Shown here: piece by piece, positions 1 through 5,405 of the stretch
Layout of the letters: each line of letters opens with the position of its first letter
Position numbering within the stretch: position 1 is the first letter of the stretch
DNA from: Thermoplasmata archaeon
GTDB taxonomy: Archaea > Thermoplasmatota > Thermoplasmata > Thermoplasmatales > Thermoplasmataceae
Reading direction: 5' to 3'
Assembly (NCBI GenBank): GCA_021850505.1
Contig: JAJZLW010000090.1
Location: forward strand, 1 to 6,160
DNA length: 6,160 nt
Notes under the pieces: generated by a model
What the model was told of the DNA's origin: nothing
Seen by the model: the letters and a program-made list of their open reading frames with translations, nothing else
Databases searched by the model: none
Position numbers and translations under genes: made by a program

Positions 1-150
1 CTCATCCCAAGTCAAGGTTGATGTATAAGCTTGAATATTTTTACCTTCAATCTCCGATAGGATTTCCCTGGCAGTTTCAGATTCTTTTATATCATTGTAT
101 AGAACAGGATATAGGAAAACATCGGAATCAATGTAGTATGTTCCTTTCAT
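1..150 (-). CDS. PIN-domain ribonuclease toxin (VapC-like), N-terminal 50 residues only
   Basis: Reading the minus strand from an ATG at 150 gives 50 codons that stay open to the window edge. The protein begins MKGTYYIDSDVFLYPVLYND. This is the first strand of a PIN domain, with the invariant metal-binding aspartate most likely Asp8 (Asp10 follows), then a helix with acidic residues (ESETAREIL, Glu23 and Glu25). The visible part ends in TSTLTWDE, which looks like the second strand and following acidic helix of archaeal PIN toxins. PIN toxins of this type are Mg-dependent endoribonucleases that cleave tRNA, rRNA or mRNA until bound by their antitoxin. The start overlaps the last 23 bases of the upstream AbrB-type gene in another frame, with a GAGGAA-like Shine-Dalgarno inside that gene, so the pair is probably translationally coupled. 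The C-terminal catalytic residues lie outside the window, so activity cannot be judged. The family call is fairly sure; the RNA target is unknown. Confidence 0.82.
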   Translation of the reverse strand, partial: MKGTYYIDSDVFLYPVLYNDIKESETAREILSEIEGKNIQAYTSTLTWDE

Positions 151-382
151 ATTGTTCCTCGGTTATCTTCTTGATATCTACTCTTTTGGTGAGTTTCTTT
201 GAATAAGTTGCGCAATAATAGTCCACATATGTTACGGAAGCAGGTTTGAGCTTTTTAATTATAACTGAATCATCAACGGCATCGACAATTACCTCTGAAT
301 ATTCCTTGATTCCAATTTTATCTCTGATATCTTTAGGTATGACTATCTGGCCTTTCGGTCCAACTGTCATCTTCTTTTCCAT
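128..382 (-). CDS. AbrB/SpoVT-type antitoxin (VapB-like), partner of the PIN toxin
   Basis: The protein has 84 residues. Residues 5-47 form a swapped-hairpin AbrB/SpoVT DNA-binding domain, recognisable from the opening MTVGPKGQIVIPKDIRDKIG and the following VIVDAVDDSVIIKKL strands. Residues 48-84 are a charged, Tyr-rich tail (YVDYYCATYSKKL and onward) that in this family usually wraps around the toxin. Such antitoxins neutralise the PIN nuclease by blocking its active site, and the antitoxin or the complex represses its own promoter. The gene order (antitoxin first, 23-base overlap with the toxin) is typical. The start at 382 has a TATA box about 26 bases upstream and therefore probably heads a leaderless message; the second methionine (368-370) is the alternative start and would leave the domain intact. 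The inverted repeat just upstream is the likely self-binding site. Confidence 0.9.
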   Translation of the reverse strand: MEKKMTVGPKGQIVIPKDIRDKIGIKEYSEVIVDAVDDSVIIKKLKPASVTYVDYYCATYSKKLTKRVDIKKITEEQYERNILH

Positions 383-386
383 ATAT

Positions 387-404
387 ATGTTATATGTATA
401 ACAT
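387..404. promoter_or_regulatory. Perfect inverted repeat, probable operator of the toxin-antitoxin pair
   Basis: The sequence ATGTTATA-TG-TATAACAT has 8-base arms that are perfect reverse complements, separated by 2 bases. It lies 4 bases before the antitoxin start codon and immediately downstream, in the transcription direction, of the TATA box at 406-413. A dimeric AbrB-type protein bound here would block transcription initiation. The symmetry and position are seen directly; the binding is inferred from how this family behaves. Confidence 0.6.
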
Positions 405-405
405 T

Positions 406-413
406 TATTTATA
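406..413 (-). promoter_or_regulatory. TATA box of the antitoxin-toxin operon
   Basis: On the minus strand this reads TATAAATA. Its centre is about 27 bases before the ATG at 382, so with the usual archaeal spacing the transcript would begin at or within a base or two of the start codon. This predicts a leaderless antitoxin message, while the toxin would rely on an internal ribosome site. Confidence 0.6.
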
Positions 414-683
414 CATTATCCATATGATACTTTTAGTTTGTTTTTCCCTTTCAAAGATGTTCTTTCTCCGTAAATAATAATTCACATTTGTTATGTAAAC
501 CCTTATTTACTGGGATTGGACAAAATATTCAGCGGCCTCCATAGAATTTAACTTTCAAATTCGTATTACATGTATCACAAGGAAAAATTACCTGACTAGA
601 TACCCACAGTTCTCCATATCACATTTCTAACAGAATCATACTTTTCTCCCTCCCTGAAACAGAAACTGAATTTTTTAACATAC

Positions 684-692
684 TTTATAATA
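684..692 (+). promoter_or_regulatory. TATA-like element ahead of the short frame at 712
   Basis: The sequence TTTATAATA is centred about 24 bases upstream of the ATG at 712, the spacing expected for a leaderless archaeal promoter. Since the reading frame it would serve is only 23 codons long, this may be a relic of a once longer gene or a chance AT-rich match. Confidence 0.3.
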
Positions 693-711
693 ATCCCAAA
701 TTTACTTATAG

Positions 712-864
712 ATGTTGTCGAACATGGTAAAGGACGATGGATTCGAGCTTCCACACTCTCTTCATGTGATTCGGCGCTGGTGAGTATGGTGAAAGAAAAA
801 GGAGATCAATACCGAAGATGAATTCAATATCCCGGATAGATTATTCAAATATCGAAAAGACTAA
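712..864 (+). pseudogene. Short plus-strand frame with two internal TGA stops, possible gene remnant
   Basis: An ATG at 712 opens a 23-codon frame (MLSNMVKDDGFELPHSLHVI, then RRW) that stops at 781-783. The same frame hits a second TGA at 790-792 and then stays open for 23 more codons, reading KKKEINTEDEFNIPDRLFKY and a few more residues before TAA at 862-864. The composition looks protein-like on both sides of the stops, and a TATA-like element precedes the start. It ends 4 bases before the stop codon of the convergent gene. I do not recognise the family. It may be a decayed small gene, a genuine 23-residue peptide, or chance. No function is proposed. Confidence 0.25.
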
Positions 865-868
865 ACTC

Positions 869-1357
869 TCAGATTTTACCCTTTAAGATATATTCTGGCT
901 TCCAATCTTCCGGTGGGATATAATTCAGCGCACTCGGCTCAAGTTCATTTGTTCCTGGCTGAATTCTATTTGCATCCAAATTTTTTATAAACCTTGTTTC
1001 CAGATCATTATGAATCTGAATGAACTTCTTCAAACTTGTAAGCCGATCTATGACTTTATCAGTCATATTCTTTTCATAATAAAACCGGATTTTGTCAAGC
1101 ATCTGTAACATTCCAGCATGTTCAACTTCAAACCCGCGGATCCTTTCTTTTCCTTTTTGATCTATACTGGGATATATTTTAGCTTCAACGATAAAAATCC
1201 GCGATCTTATATTGTTCTTTAGAGCGACCAGGTTTTTTTCTTTGCTGCCTTGACCAGAAATTATCCTGTCTATTAACTCTGAAATCTCTCTAAACGAGAT
1301 GCTCAGAAATTCTTCTGCCTTCACTTTTGCAGCAAGCTCACTCTGTTCTTGGTGCAA
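869..1357 (-). CDS. Small all-helical protein of unknown function, possibly a degenerate HHE/hemerythrin-like bundle
   Basis: The protein has 162 residues from a TTG at 1357, which overlaps the 3' end of the PCNA gene by 20 bases. A GTG at 1324, 14 bases past the PCNA stop, is an equally plausible start (151 residues), because no ATG lies near the N-terminus. Residues 1-128 look helical throughout; residues 129-162 form a Pro-rich tail (IPPEDWKPEYILKGKI). I do not recognise the family with confidence. The order FIVEAKIYP (Glu58), then EVEH (His80), then FIQIHNDLETRFI (His116 with Glu120, an HxxxE) recalls the HHE cation-binding four-helix bundle, in which HxxxE-type motifs in two helices plus a further His hold a di-iron site. 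Here the His expected four residues before Glu58 is Ile54, so a complete site is not present. Another thought, a GINS subunit, was prompted by the PCNA neighbour, but I see no GINS-like motif. Its position at the end of the clamp operon suggests co-expression with PCNA. Confidence 0.8.
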   Translation of the reverse strand: MHQEQSELAAKVKAEEFLSISFREISELIDRIISGQGSKEKNLVALKNNIRSRIFIVEAKIYPSIDQKGKERIRGFEVEHAGMLQMLDKIRFYYEKNMTDKVIDRLTSLKKFIQIHNDLETRFIKNLDANRIQPGTNELEPSALNYIPPEDWKPEYILKGKI

Positions 1358-2069
1358 GCAAAAACAGGCCCTTCATCATACCCTGCCCGCCGAACTTGAA
1401 TTCTATAGTGAGGGGATAATCGTCTTTAAAGCTGAGTTTCAGGTCTTCTGCAGAAGATACCGATTTTACAAACTTCAGGAGATATTCGAGCGGATAAAGA
1501 CTTTTTATCGGAGACTTGCAGTTTATTTCTTTTAGCATATCTTTCGGTATCGTCATCTCAGATTCCTCGGACTCAGAAGCAGCCCTTGCCCTGAAGTCAT
1601 CAGGTGTTAGAAGCAGCCGTATGGCATCAGAAACATCCTCAGCTGCTTTCAATCCCCTTTCAAATGCTGGTTTATCTATTACGGTATAGAATTCTGACGA
1701 GATCTGAGGTATTTTCGGTACTGTTACAACACTGTTATCAAGAAGCGTTATGCTCTTGCTTATCGTTCCAAGTTCAAATTTTAGTTTGTCGTTGGTTTTC
1801 TTCACGAGAACATTATCTGATGAACCCGCGAGTTTGAGAACATTTTTAAGTCTTTCAAGATCGATTGATATCTCTTCTTCTCCGTCAAGCTGATACTCAA
1901 CAAAAGCCTCTTTCGGCACTTCTGCGTTAACCATTGCAACGTGGGCTGGATCAACAACCCTCACTATTACGCCGGATTTATCAAACTTGAATTTTGCCTC
2001 TCCAACCACTGTGTTGAGAAGTTCGGCAAGCTCTCGAAGATTCTTAACTGATATGTTAAAAGTTGTCAT
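1338..2069 (-). CDS. pcn: DNA polymerase sliding clamp (PCNA)
   Basis: PCNA is a homotrimeric ring (in most euryarchaea) that encircles DNA and tethers polymerases, FEN1, ligase and repair factors. The protein has 243 residues, close to the family norm of about 245-250. Visible signatures are VVDPAHVAMV (residues 38-47) of the first domain, the ISIDLERLKNVLKLA helix (67-81), the interdomain loop region VPKIPQISSEF (117-127), to which PIP-box partners bind, the YPLEYLLKF helix (192-200), PLTIEFKF (219-226), and the C-terminal FLLAPRTE (236-243), the counterpart of the usual LAPRIE ending. The start is secured by AGGTGA five bases before the ATG. The gene lies 63 bases after the radical SAM gene and overlaps or nearly touches the next gene. 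A TATA-like sequence in the 63-base gap suggests it can also be transcribed alone. No key element appears to be missing. Confidence 0.96.
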   Translation of the reverse strand: MTTFNISVKNLRELAELLNTVVGEAKFKFDKSGVIVRVVDPAHVAMVNAEVPKEAFVEYQLDGEEEISIDLERLKNVLKLAGSSDNVLVKKTNDKLKFELGTISKSITLLDNSVVTVPKIPQISSEFYTVIDKPAFERGLKAAEDVSDAIRLLLTPDDFRARAASESEESEMTIPKDMLKEINCKSPIKSLYPLEYLLKFVKSVSSAEDLKLSFKDDYPLTIEFKFGGQGMMKGLFLLAPRTE

Positions 2070-2073
2070 TTTT

Positions 2074-2079
2074 TCACCT
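2074..2079 (-). promoter_or_regulatory. Shine-Dalgarno site of PCNA
   Basis: On the minus strand this reads AGGTGA followed by four A residues and the ATG. It matches the archaeal 16S anti-Shine-Dalgarno sequence well. It fixes the PCNA start and shows that this message has a leader, unlike most other genes in the window. Confidence 0.65.
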
Positions 2080-2106
2080 ATTTTGATTCGGGATAATCAG
2101 CACTTC

Positions 2107-2120
2107 AATTAATAATATTT
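2107..2120 (-). promoter_or_regulatory. Probable TATA element of PCNA
   Basis: The minus strand reads AAATATTATTAATT in the gap between the radical SAM stop (2133) and the PCNA start (2069). With about 26 bases from its centre to initiation, transcription would begin near 2088, giving a leader of about 20 bases that includes the Shine-Dalgarno site. The match is to AT content and spacing only. Confidence 0.4.
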
Positions 2121-2132
2121 TTCCTTCATCAG

Positions 2133-2972
2133 CTAAAGCAACTGTCTATATGAAAGGGATGCTACAGCATTTGCCTCCTCCCTCTGGCTGTTGCACCTCA
2201 CACCAAGCTCCACGGAAAATTTCTTTATTGTCTCCTCTACTTTCGCCCACCATGATCTTGGTATCTTATTAGGCGGGCGTGCTATTTCAATCACCGATGA
2301 AAGCATCTTTTCGCTCCCTGGATACATAGAAATTGTATCATATATGACCCGTATTCGTTGATTTCCTGCAAATTCCAAAAGTTTATAAATGGAATCCTGT
2401 GAGTCATTAACACCAGGTATTATGGGGCCAAGGTACATCCATGTCTGTATACCCGAACCCGCCAGGGTTCCAAGGGCGCGCATCCTGGATGATGGAACTG
2501 GGGAATCCCTGTCAATTATTTTCGATACATCTGAATACGGAGTTGCGATACTCATCCCTATATCAATAAGTTTTCTTCTTTTCATGAAAAGATCGATATC
2601 CCGCAGAACTAGAGGAGACTTTGTCTGAATCGAAGCCCTGAAACCATTGTAAGTCAGGATATCAACGCATCTTTCGGTTAATCTGTACTTTCCCTCTATT
2701 GCCTGATAAGGGTCGGTTATGGTTGAAATGCCAACGATGCCTCGCCTTTTGGACTTGACCTCTTTCTTCAGGACATCAACAATGTTCTTTCTCACAGCAA
2801 CCATCGAACCCCAGGTTTCTGGAGAGTCACCCGGTGTCATGTCAGCTGCGTAGCAATATCTGCAGCCATGCAGACAACCAAGATATGGATTGAGGGCATA
2901 ATCCAGCTCCGGCAAACCAGATCGGTTAAGAGCAGTTTTAGCCTCCACTTCCCTGACCTGGATATTTCTCAT
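2133..2972 (-). CDS. Radical SAM protein of the spore photoproduct lyase-like (SplB/COG1533) group
   Basis: The protein has 279 residues. Near its N-terminus, NPYLGCLHGCRYCYA holds the CxxxCxxC motif (Cys33, Cys37, Cys40) that binds a [4Fe-4S] cluster and cleaves S-adenosylmethionine to a 5'-deoxyadenosyl radical. The next conserved block, ISTITDPYQAIEGKYRLTER, together with ASIQTKSPLVLRDIDLF and GMSIATPYSDVSKIIDRDSP, matches the SPL-like group, and the barrel continues through GIQTWMYLGPIIPGVND. Spore photoproduct lyase itself repairs thymine dimers in bacterial spores; the archaeal relatives have no proven substrate as far as I know. The ATG shares ATGA with the end of nreA (4-base overlap), so the two are almost certainly translated together, and PCNA follows 63 bases downstream. 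This supports, but does not prove, a role in DNA or nucleotide repair. The family is sure; the substrate is unknown. Confidence 0.9.
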   Translation of the reverse strand: MRNIQVREVEAKTALNRSGLPELDYALNPYLGCLHGCRYCYAADMTPGDSPETWGSMVAVRKNIVDVLKKEVKSKRRGIVGISTITDPYQAIEGKYRLTERCVDILTYNGFRASIQTKSPLVLRDIDLFMKRRKLIDIGMSIATPYSDVSKIIDRDSPVPSSRMRALGTLAGSGIQTWMYLGPIIPGVNDSQDSIYKLLEFAGNQRIRVIYDTISMYPGSEKMLSSVIEIARPPNKIPRSWWAKVEETIKKFSVELGVRCNSQREEANAVASLSYRQLL

Positions 2973-4219
2973 TTCATAACAAACCTGTCAAGTGTAGCTG
3001 ACCTTAAATACCTGTATATGGTGGATTTGGAGAGCCATTTTTGCAAAGGAACTTTCATGTATTTACTGAGAAAAGTCAGGCAGCTATCAAGATCCTCGAA
3101 TACGAGCGGAGATGACCTGAACATCTCTCTGAGATTCTCCCGCACATACCATACGCCCACCGGCAGGTTGAATCCAGGATAAATTTCCCTCCAGAGCATT
3201 GGCATGGCTATTCTCTTCCTCTTGAGAAGATATTCAGATACTGCAAGCCTGGAGGCATAGTAGCATCCTCCTATTCCAGGATAATCCTTTCTCCCGCCAT
3301 ATTGCTCAGAATCTATCTCAACTGCGGAATCGGTGCCAAAGGTATTCCATGTACTTCCGGGAAACCATGCTTCTCCCCATTCGAACTGCCAGTTACCCGG
3401 AGCCATTATTGCCATGAAAAGGTTTCCTGAAGTCTGCCGGATAAAGACTTCGTACTTGTCAATGCTTTCATATTGCTTGATTATTGAGACATTCCTGTCT
3501 GAAACGTTCTTGTCGATAGCAGTGATCGACCACCTTGTTGGAACTGCTCTCCTGTTAGTTGAAACACCGAGTGCTCCTGTACTGAGTATCTTTGAAAGTC
3601 TTGAAACATCGATACCATTAGCATATAATGAGATAACCGCGTCATTTGCCTTGAGATCGGAGTCGCTGAAGGCCCTTTCCACAGGGTTGTCTATCCTGAT
3701 GTTTCCATATGATATCTTCCTTATTGGAGAGGACGGTCCCATCGGAGGTGTGTATTCGGAGAGAAAAACCTTGCTATCTGCCATGCTCTTTTCAAATATC
3801 ATCTCCATATCAACAGGCTTGTATGCCATCGACAGCAGCTGGGCATCTCCAAGATTCTTGTCAGGCCTGGAAGCATCCTTCACTGAAATCTCCATCCCTC
3901 CCCTGATGATGGACAGCCTCATGGACAGAAACGCTTCCAGATCCATCTTCAGCCAGTCCGGGGGGCTTTCATAAGGTGTGGTCTCCCCGAACTGTGGCGG
4001 GGTTGATGGATATATTTTTATCTTGGGATAACCAAATCTCCCAACAAATATAGAAGGCGGTGAAGAACCTGAAACTTCATTGCTTATCGGTTTATGCAGC
4101 TTTGGCATTGTCATAGTCTGCACCAGGATGGGGCAATAGGAAAGCCCGCACAGATTCTTTGCTGCGCGGCATTTTATGCACAACGAGGCCGGAATCTGGT
4201 ACGACGTTTTGAACTGCAT
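2969..4219 (-). CDS. nreA: NreA-family archaeal DNA repair protein
   Basis: NreA proteins are archaeal factors implicated in resistance to DNA damage such as mitomycin C crosslinks, and they bind the sliding clamp through a C-terminal PIP motif. The ATG at 4219 gives 416 residues; a TTG directly before it is less likely. Near the N-terminus, CIKCRAAKNLCGLSYCP carries Cys14, Cys17, Cys24 and Cys29, a probable zinc site. Then come the family's IFVGRFGYPKIKIYPSTPP block and, in the middle, GALGVSTNRRAVPTRWSITA, a strong NreA hallmark. The C-terminus ends SATLDRFVMK, where S407 to V414 align with the PIP-box pattern QxxLxxFF, but with Ser for the glutamine and Val for the second aromatic. A TATA-like TTTAATA 27 bases upstream suggests a leaderless transcript. 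Downstream it overlaps the radical SAM gene by 4 bases, with PCNA beyond. The enzymatic activity of this family is not established. Confidence 0.93.
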   Translation of the reverse strand: MQFKTSYQIPASLCIKCRAAKNLCGLSYCPILVQTMTMPKLHKPISNEVSGSSPPSIFVGRFGYPKIKIYPSTPPQFGETTPYESPPDWLKMDLEAFLSMRLSIIRGGMEISVKDASRPDKNLGDAQLLSMAYKPVDMEMIFEKSMADSKVFLSEYTPPMGPSSPIRKISYGNIRIDNPVERAFSDSDLKANDAVISLYANGIDVSRLSKILSTGALGVSTNRRAVPTRWSITAIDKNVSDRNVSIIKQYESIDKYEVFIRQTSGNLFMAIMAPGNWQFEWGEAWFPGSTWNTFGTDSAVEIDSEQYGGRKDYPGIGGCYYASRLAVSEYLLKRKRIAMPMLWREIYPGFNLPVGVWYVRENLREMFRSSPLVFEDLDSCLTFLSKYMKVPLQKWLSKSTIYRYLRSATLDRFVMK

Positions 4220-4242
4220 CAAACAGTAAGAGATAAATTGAC

Positions 4243-4249
4243 TATTAAA
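4243..4249 (-). promoter_or_regulatory. TATA-like element of the nreA operon
   Basis: The minus strand reads TTTAATA centred 27 bases upstream of the ATG at 4219, in the 95-base gap after the amidase gene. The spacing implies a leaderless message starting at the ATG and favours that codon over the adjacent TTG. Confidence 0.45.
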
Positions 4250-4314
4250 GGATTCTCAGTTAGGCGCAGGCTTAAATGAATAACGATCTACTTTTCCTAA
4301 TTATTCTAAATATG

Positions 4315-5238
4315 CTAATGATATAACAAATTCTTGGGAAGAGTAAGTGAAACTACATAATTCGGTTCATCCACTATTTCTGATATTTTCAGGTTTCCTG
4401 CAACGCTACACAGCGCATACGCTTCTTCTTCGCTCAGTCCAGTTGTACGTGTGATATCATCTATCATCTCTTCTATGGCTATCAATGCTGCCTTTCGCAA
4501 ACTTCTGGATATTCCCGTTGTCAAGACACAAATACCCTCTCCAAACGCCGGGATCATAGCTCTGGGATATTTTACAGGCTGATTTTTGATCACACGGAAC
4601 CTGACCGTCACCTCAGCTCCCGTCTCTATTGCTGTTCCACAAACTTCACCGTCACCCTGCGCCGCATGCGGGTCCCCGAAGGAAACCATGGCACCATCAA
4701 CATTTACAGGAAGATACAGTATGGAGCCTACAGTTAAAAGCCGGTTATCCATGTTACCTCCAAATTGCCTTGGTGGAATCATAGGGTATCTTCCTTTTCC
4801 GGGCAAAGTGGATACGACACCAAGAAAGGGTCTCACAGGAATCTTTATTCCGGATAGAAACCTGTTTCTGCTCACTGCGTGGGAAAGACCAATATCCCAG
4901 TGAATCAGGTGATCGCCGAATCTTCCTTTGAGCAGGCCAAATGATGGTGAAATCGAAGTCCATCCCCATCTCCAGGTATTAACCTTTACAATCTCCACCA
5001 TCAGGGTATCACCTTTTGTTACACCCTCAACCTTTATAGGGCCAACCGCTGCGTCGTATTTGGAAGGATCTAGTTTTGTCAGCACAGAAACATCAGAATC
5101 TTCCCTAATCTGTAAAGTAGATGAATCTGGTATATCCAGGGAAACAAATTCATCAAGTGGAACGGATGCGATCTCCTTTGATTTCGCACTCCACTCAAAT
5201 TGCAGGTTTCTTTCCTCCAACCCGCTTATTTTTATCAC
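4315..5238 (-). CDS. Acetamidase/formamidase family protein (FmdA/AmdA)
   Basis: Members hydrolyse short-chain amides such as formamide or acetamide to ammonia and the carboxylate in the cytoplasm, although many archaeal members are uncharacterised. The protein has 307 residues, within the usual 300-320 for the short archaeal and bacterial forms. Diagnostic blocks are VGPIKVEGVTKGDTLMVEI (65-83), PPRQFGGNMDNRLLTVGSIL (155-174), VSFGDPHAAQGDGEVCGTAI (185-204) and the C-terminal CSVAGNLKISEIVDEPN (277-293), which together make the family assignment safe. His191, Asp189 and Glu198 in the third block are likely active-site or metal residues. The start is a GTG; no ATG is available, and a TATA-like element about 25 bases before it supports a leaderless message. 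It is separated from nreA by 95 bases and is divergent from the membrane protein gene, so it is probably its own unit. Actual substrate is not determinable here. Confidence 0.92.
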   Translation of the reverse strand: MIKISGLEERNLQFEWSAKSKEIASVPLDEFVSLDIPDSSTLQIREDSDVSVLTKLDPSKYDAAVGPIKVEGVTKGDTLMVEIVKVNTWRWGWTSISPSFGLLKGRFGDHLIHWDIGLSHAVSRNRFLSGIKIPVRPFLGVVSTLPGKGRYPMIPPRQFGGNMDNRLLTVGSILYLPVNVDGAMVSFGDPHAAQGDGEVCGTAIETGAEVTVRFRVIKNQPVKYPRAMIPAFGEGICVLTTGISRSLRKAALIAIEEMIDDITRTTGLSEEEAYALCSVAGNLKISEIVDEPNYVVSLTLPKNLLYH

Positions 5239-5260
5239 TTGTTAGGAATTTTCCTCTTAA

Positions 5261-5266
5261 CTTAAA
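5261..5266 (-). promoter_or_regulatory. TATA-like element of the amidase gene
   Basis: The minus strand reads TTTAAG within AAATTTAAGTTAAG, centred about 25 bases before the GTG at 5238, which fits a leaderless archaeal promoter. It supports GTG as the true start. Confidence 0.45.
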
Positions 5267-5366
5267 TTTATGCCCTAATATATGTGAATTGATATGTTTC
5301 TTAATATTCAATATAGAAAACATTTTCTTCATTTTTTAACAATGGGAGATGTCAGGATCAAGACAT

Positions 5367-5377
5367 AAAAAATATTA
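5367..5377 (+). promoter_or_regulatory. Possible TATA element of the membrane protein gene
   Basis: The sequence AAAAAATATTA is centred about 34 bases upstream of the ATG at 5406, predicting a short leader of roughly 8 bases. The rest of the 167-base divergent gap (5239-5405) is AT-rich and shows no other clear element. Confidence 0.3.
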
Positions 5378-5405
5378 CATAGATACGCAATCAACCAAGA
5401 AGTAA

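Larger units (their letters stand above)
383..711. other. AT-rich stretch without a secure gene
   Basis: Apart from the antitoxin promoter and operator (387-413), I see no gene, tRNA or repeat array here. One minus-strand frame from 639 to 451 (63 codons) is interrupted by only two TGA stops. Its last two thirds carry four cysteines in a CxxC...C...C layout (IFPCDTCNTN, then IFCPIPVNK and HNKCELLF). That could be the remains of a small zinc-binding protein or simple chance in AT-rich DNA. Another minus-strand frame gives a short piece ending in WRTVGI before a stop. Nothing here justifies calling an intact product. Confidence 0.4.

Noticed and set aside
18..206. 62-codon plus-strand frame at the left edge
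   Set aside because: It is antisense to the PIN toxin and antitoxin genes, both of which have family signatures.
383..868. CRISPR array, tRNA or insertion sequence in the gene-poor gap
   Set aside because: No regularly spaced repeats, no cloverleaf-like stretch, and no transposase motif or paired terminal repeats were found.
869..1357. GINS subunit identity for the gene after PCNA
   Set aside because: The idea came only from gene neighbourhood; I see neither a GINS A-domain pattern nor a small beta B-domain in the sequence.
3009..3048. Second PIP-like peptide in NreA (QKWLSKSTIYRYL)
   Set aside because: With Gln393 as position 1, positions 7 and 8 are Ser and Thr rather than aromatic residues, so it does not fit the PIP pattern; the terminal peptide fits better.
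3333..3974. 213-codon plus-strand open frame opposite nreA
   Set aside because: It lies wholly within nreA on the other strand, and nreA has clear family motifs throughout. The antisense translation shows no recognisable domain.
4586..4903. 105-codon plus-strand frame opposite the amidase, and similar frames at 4928-5245 and 4754-4969
   Set aside because: They are shadows of the amidase gene, whose conserved blocks cover these positions.
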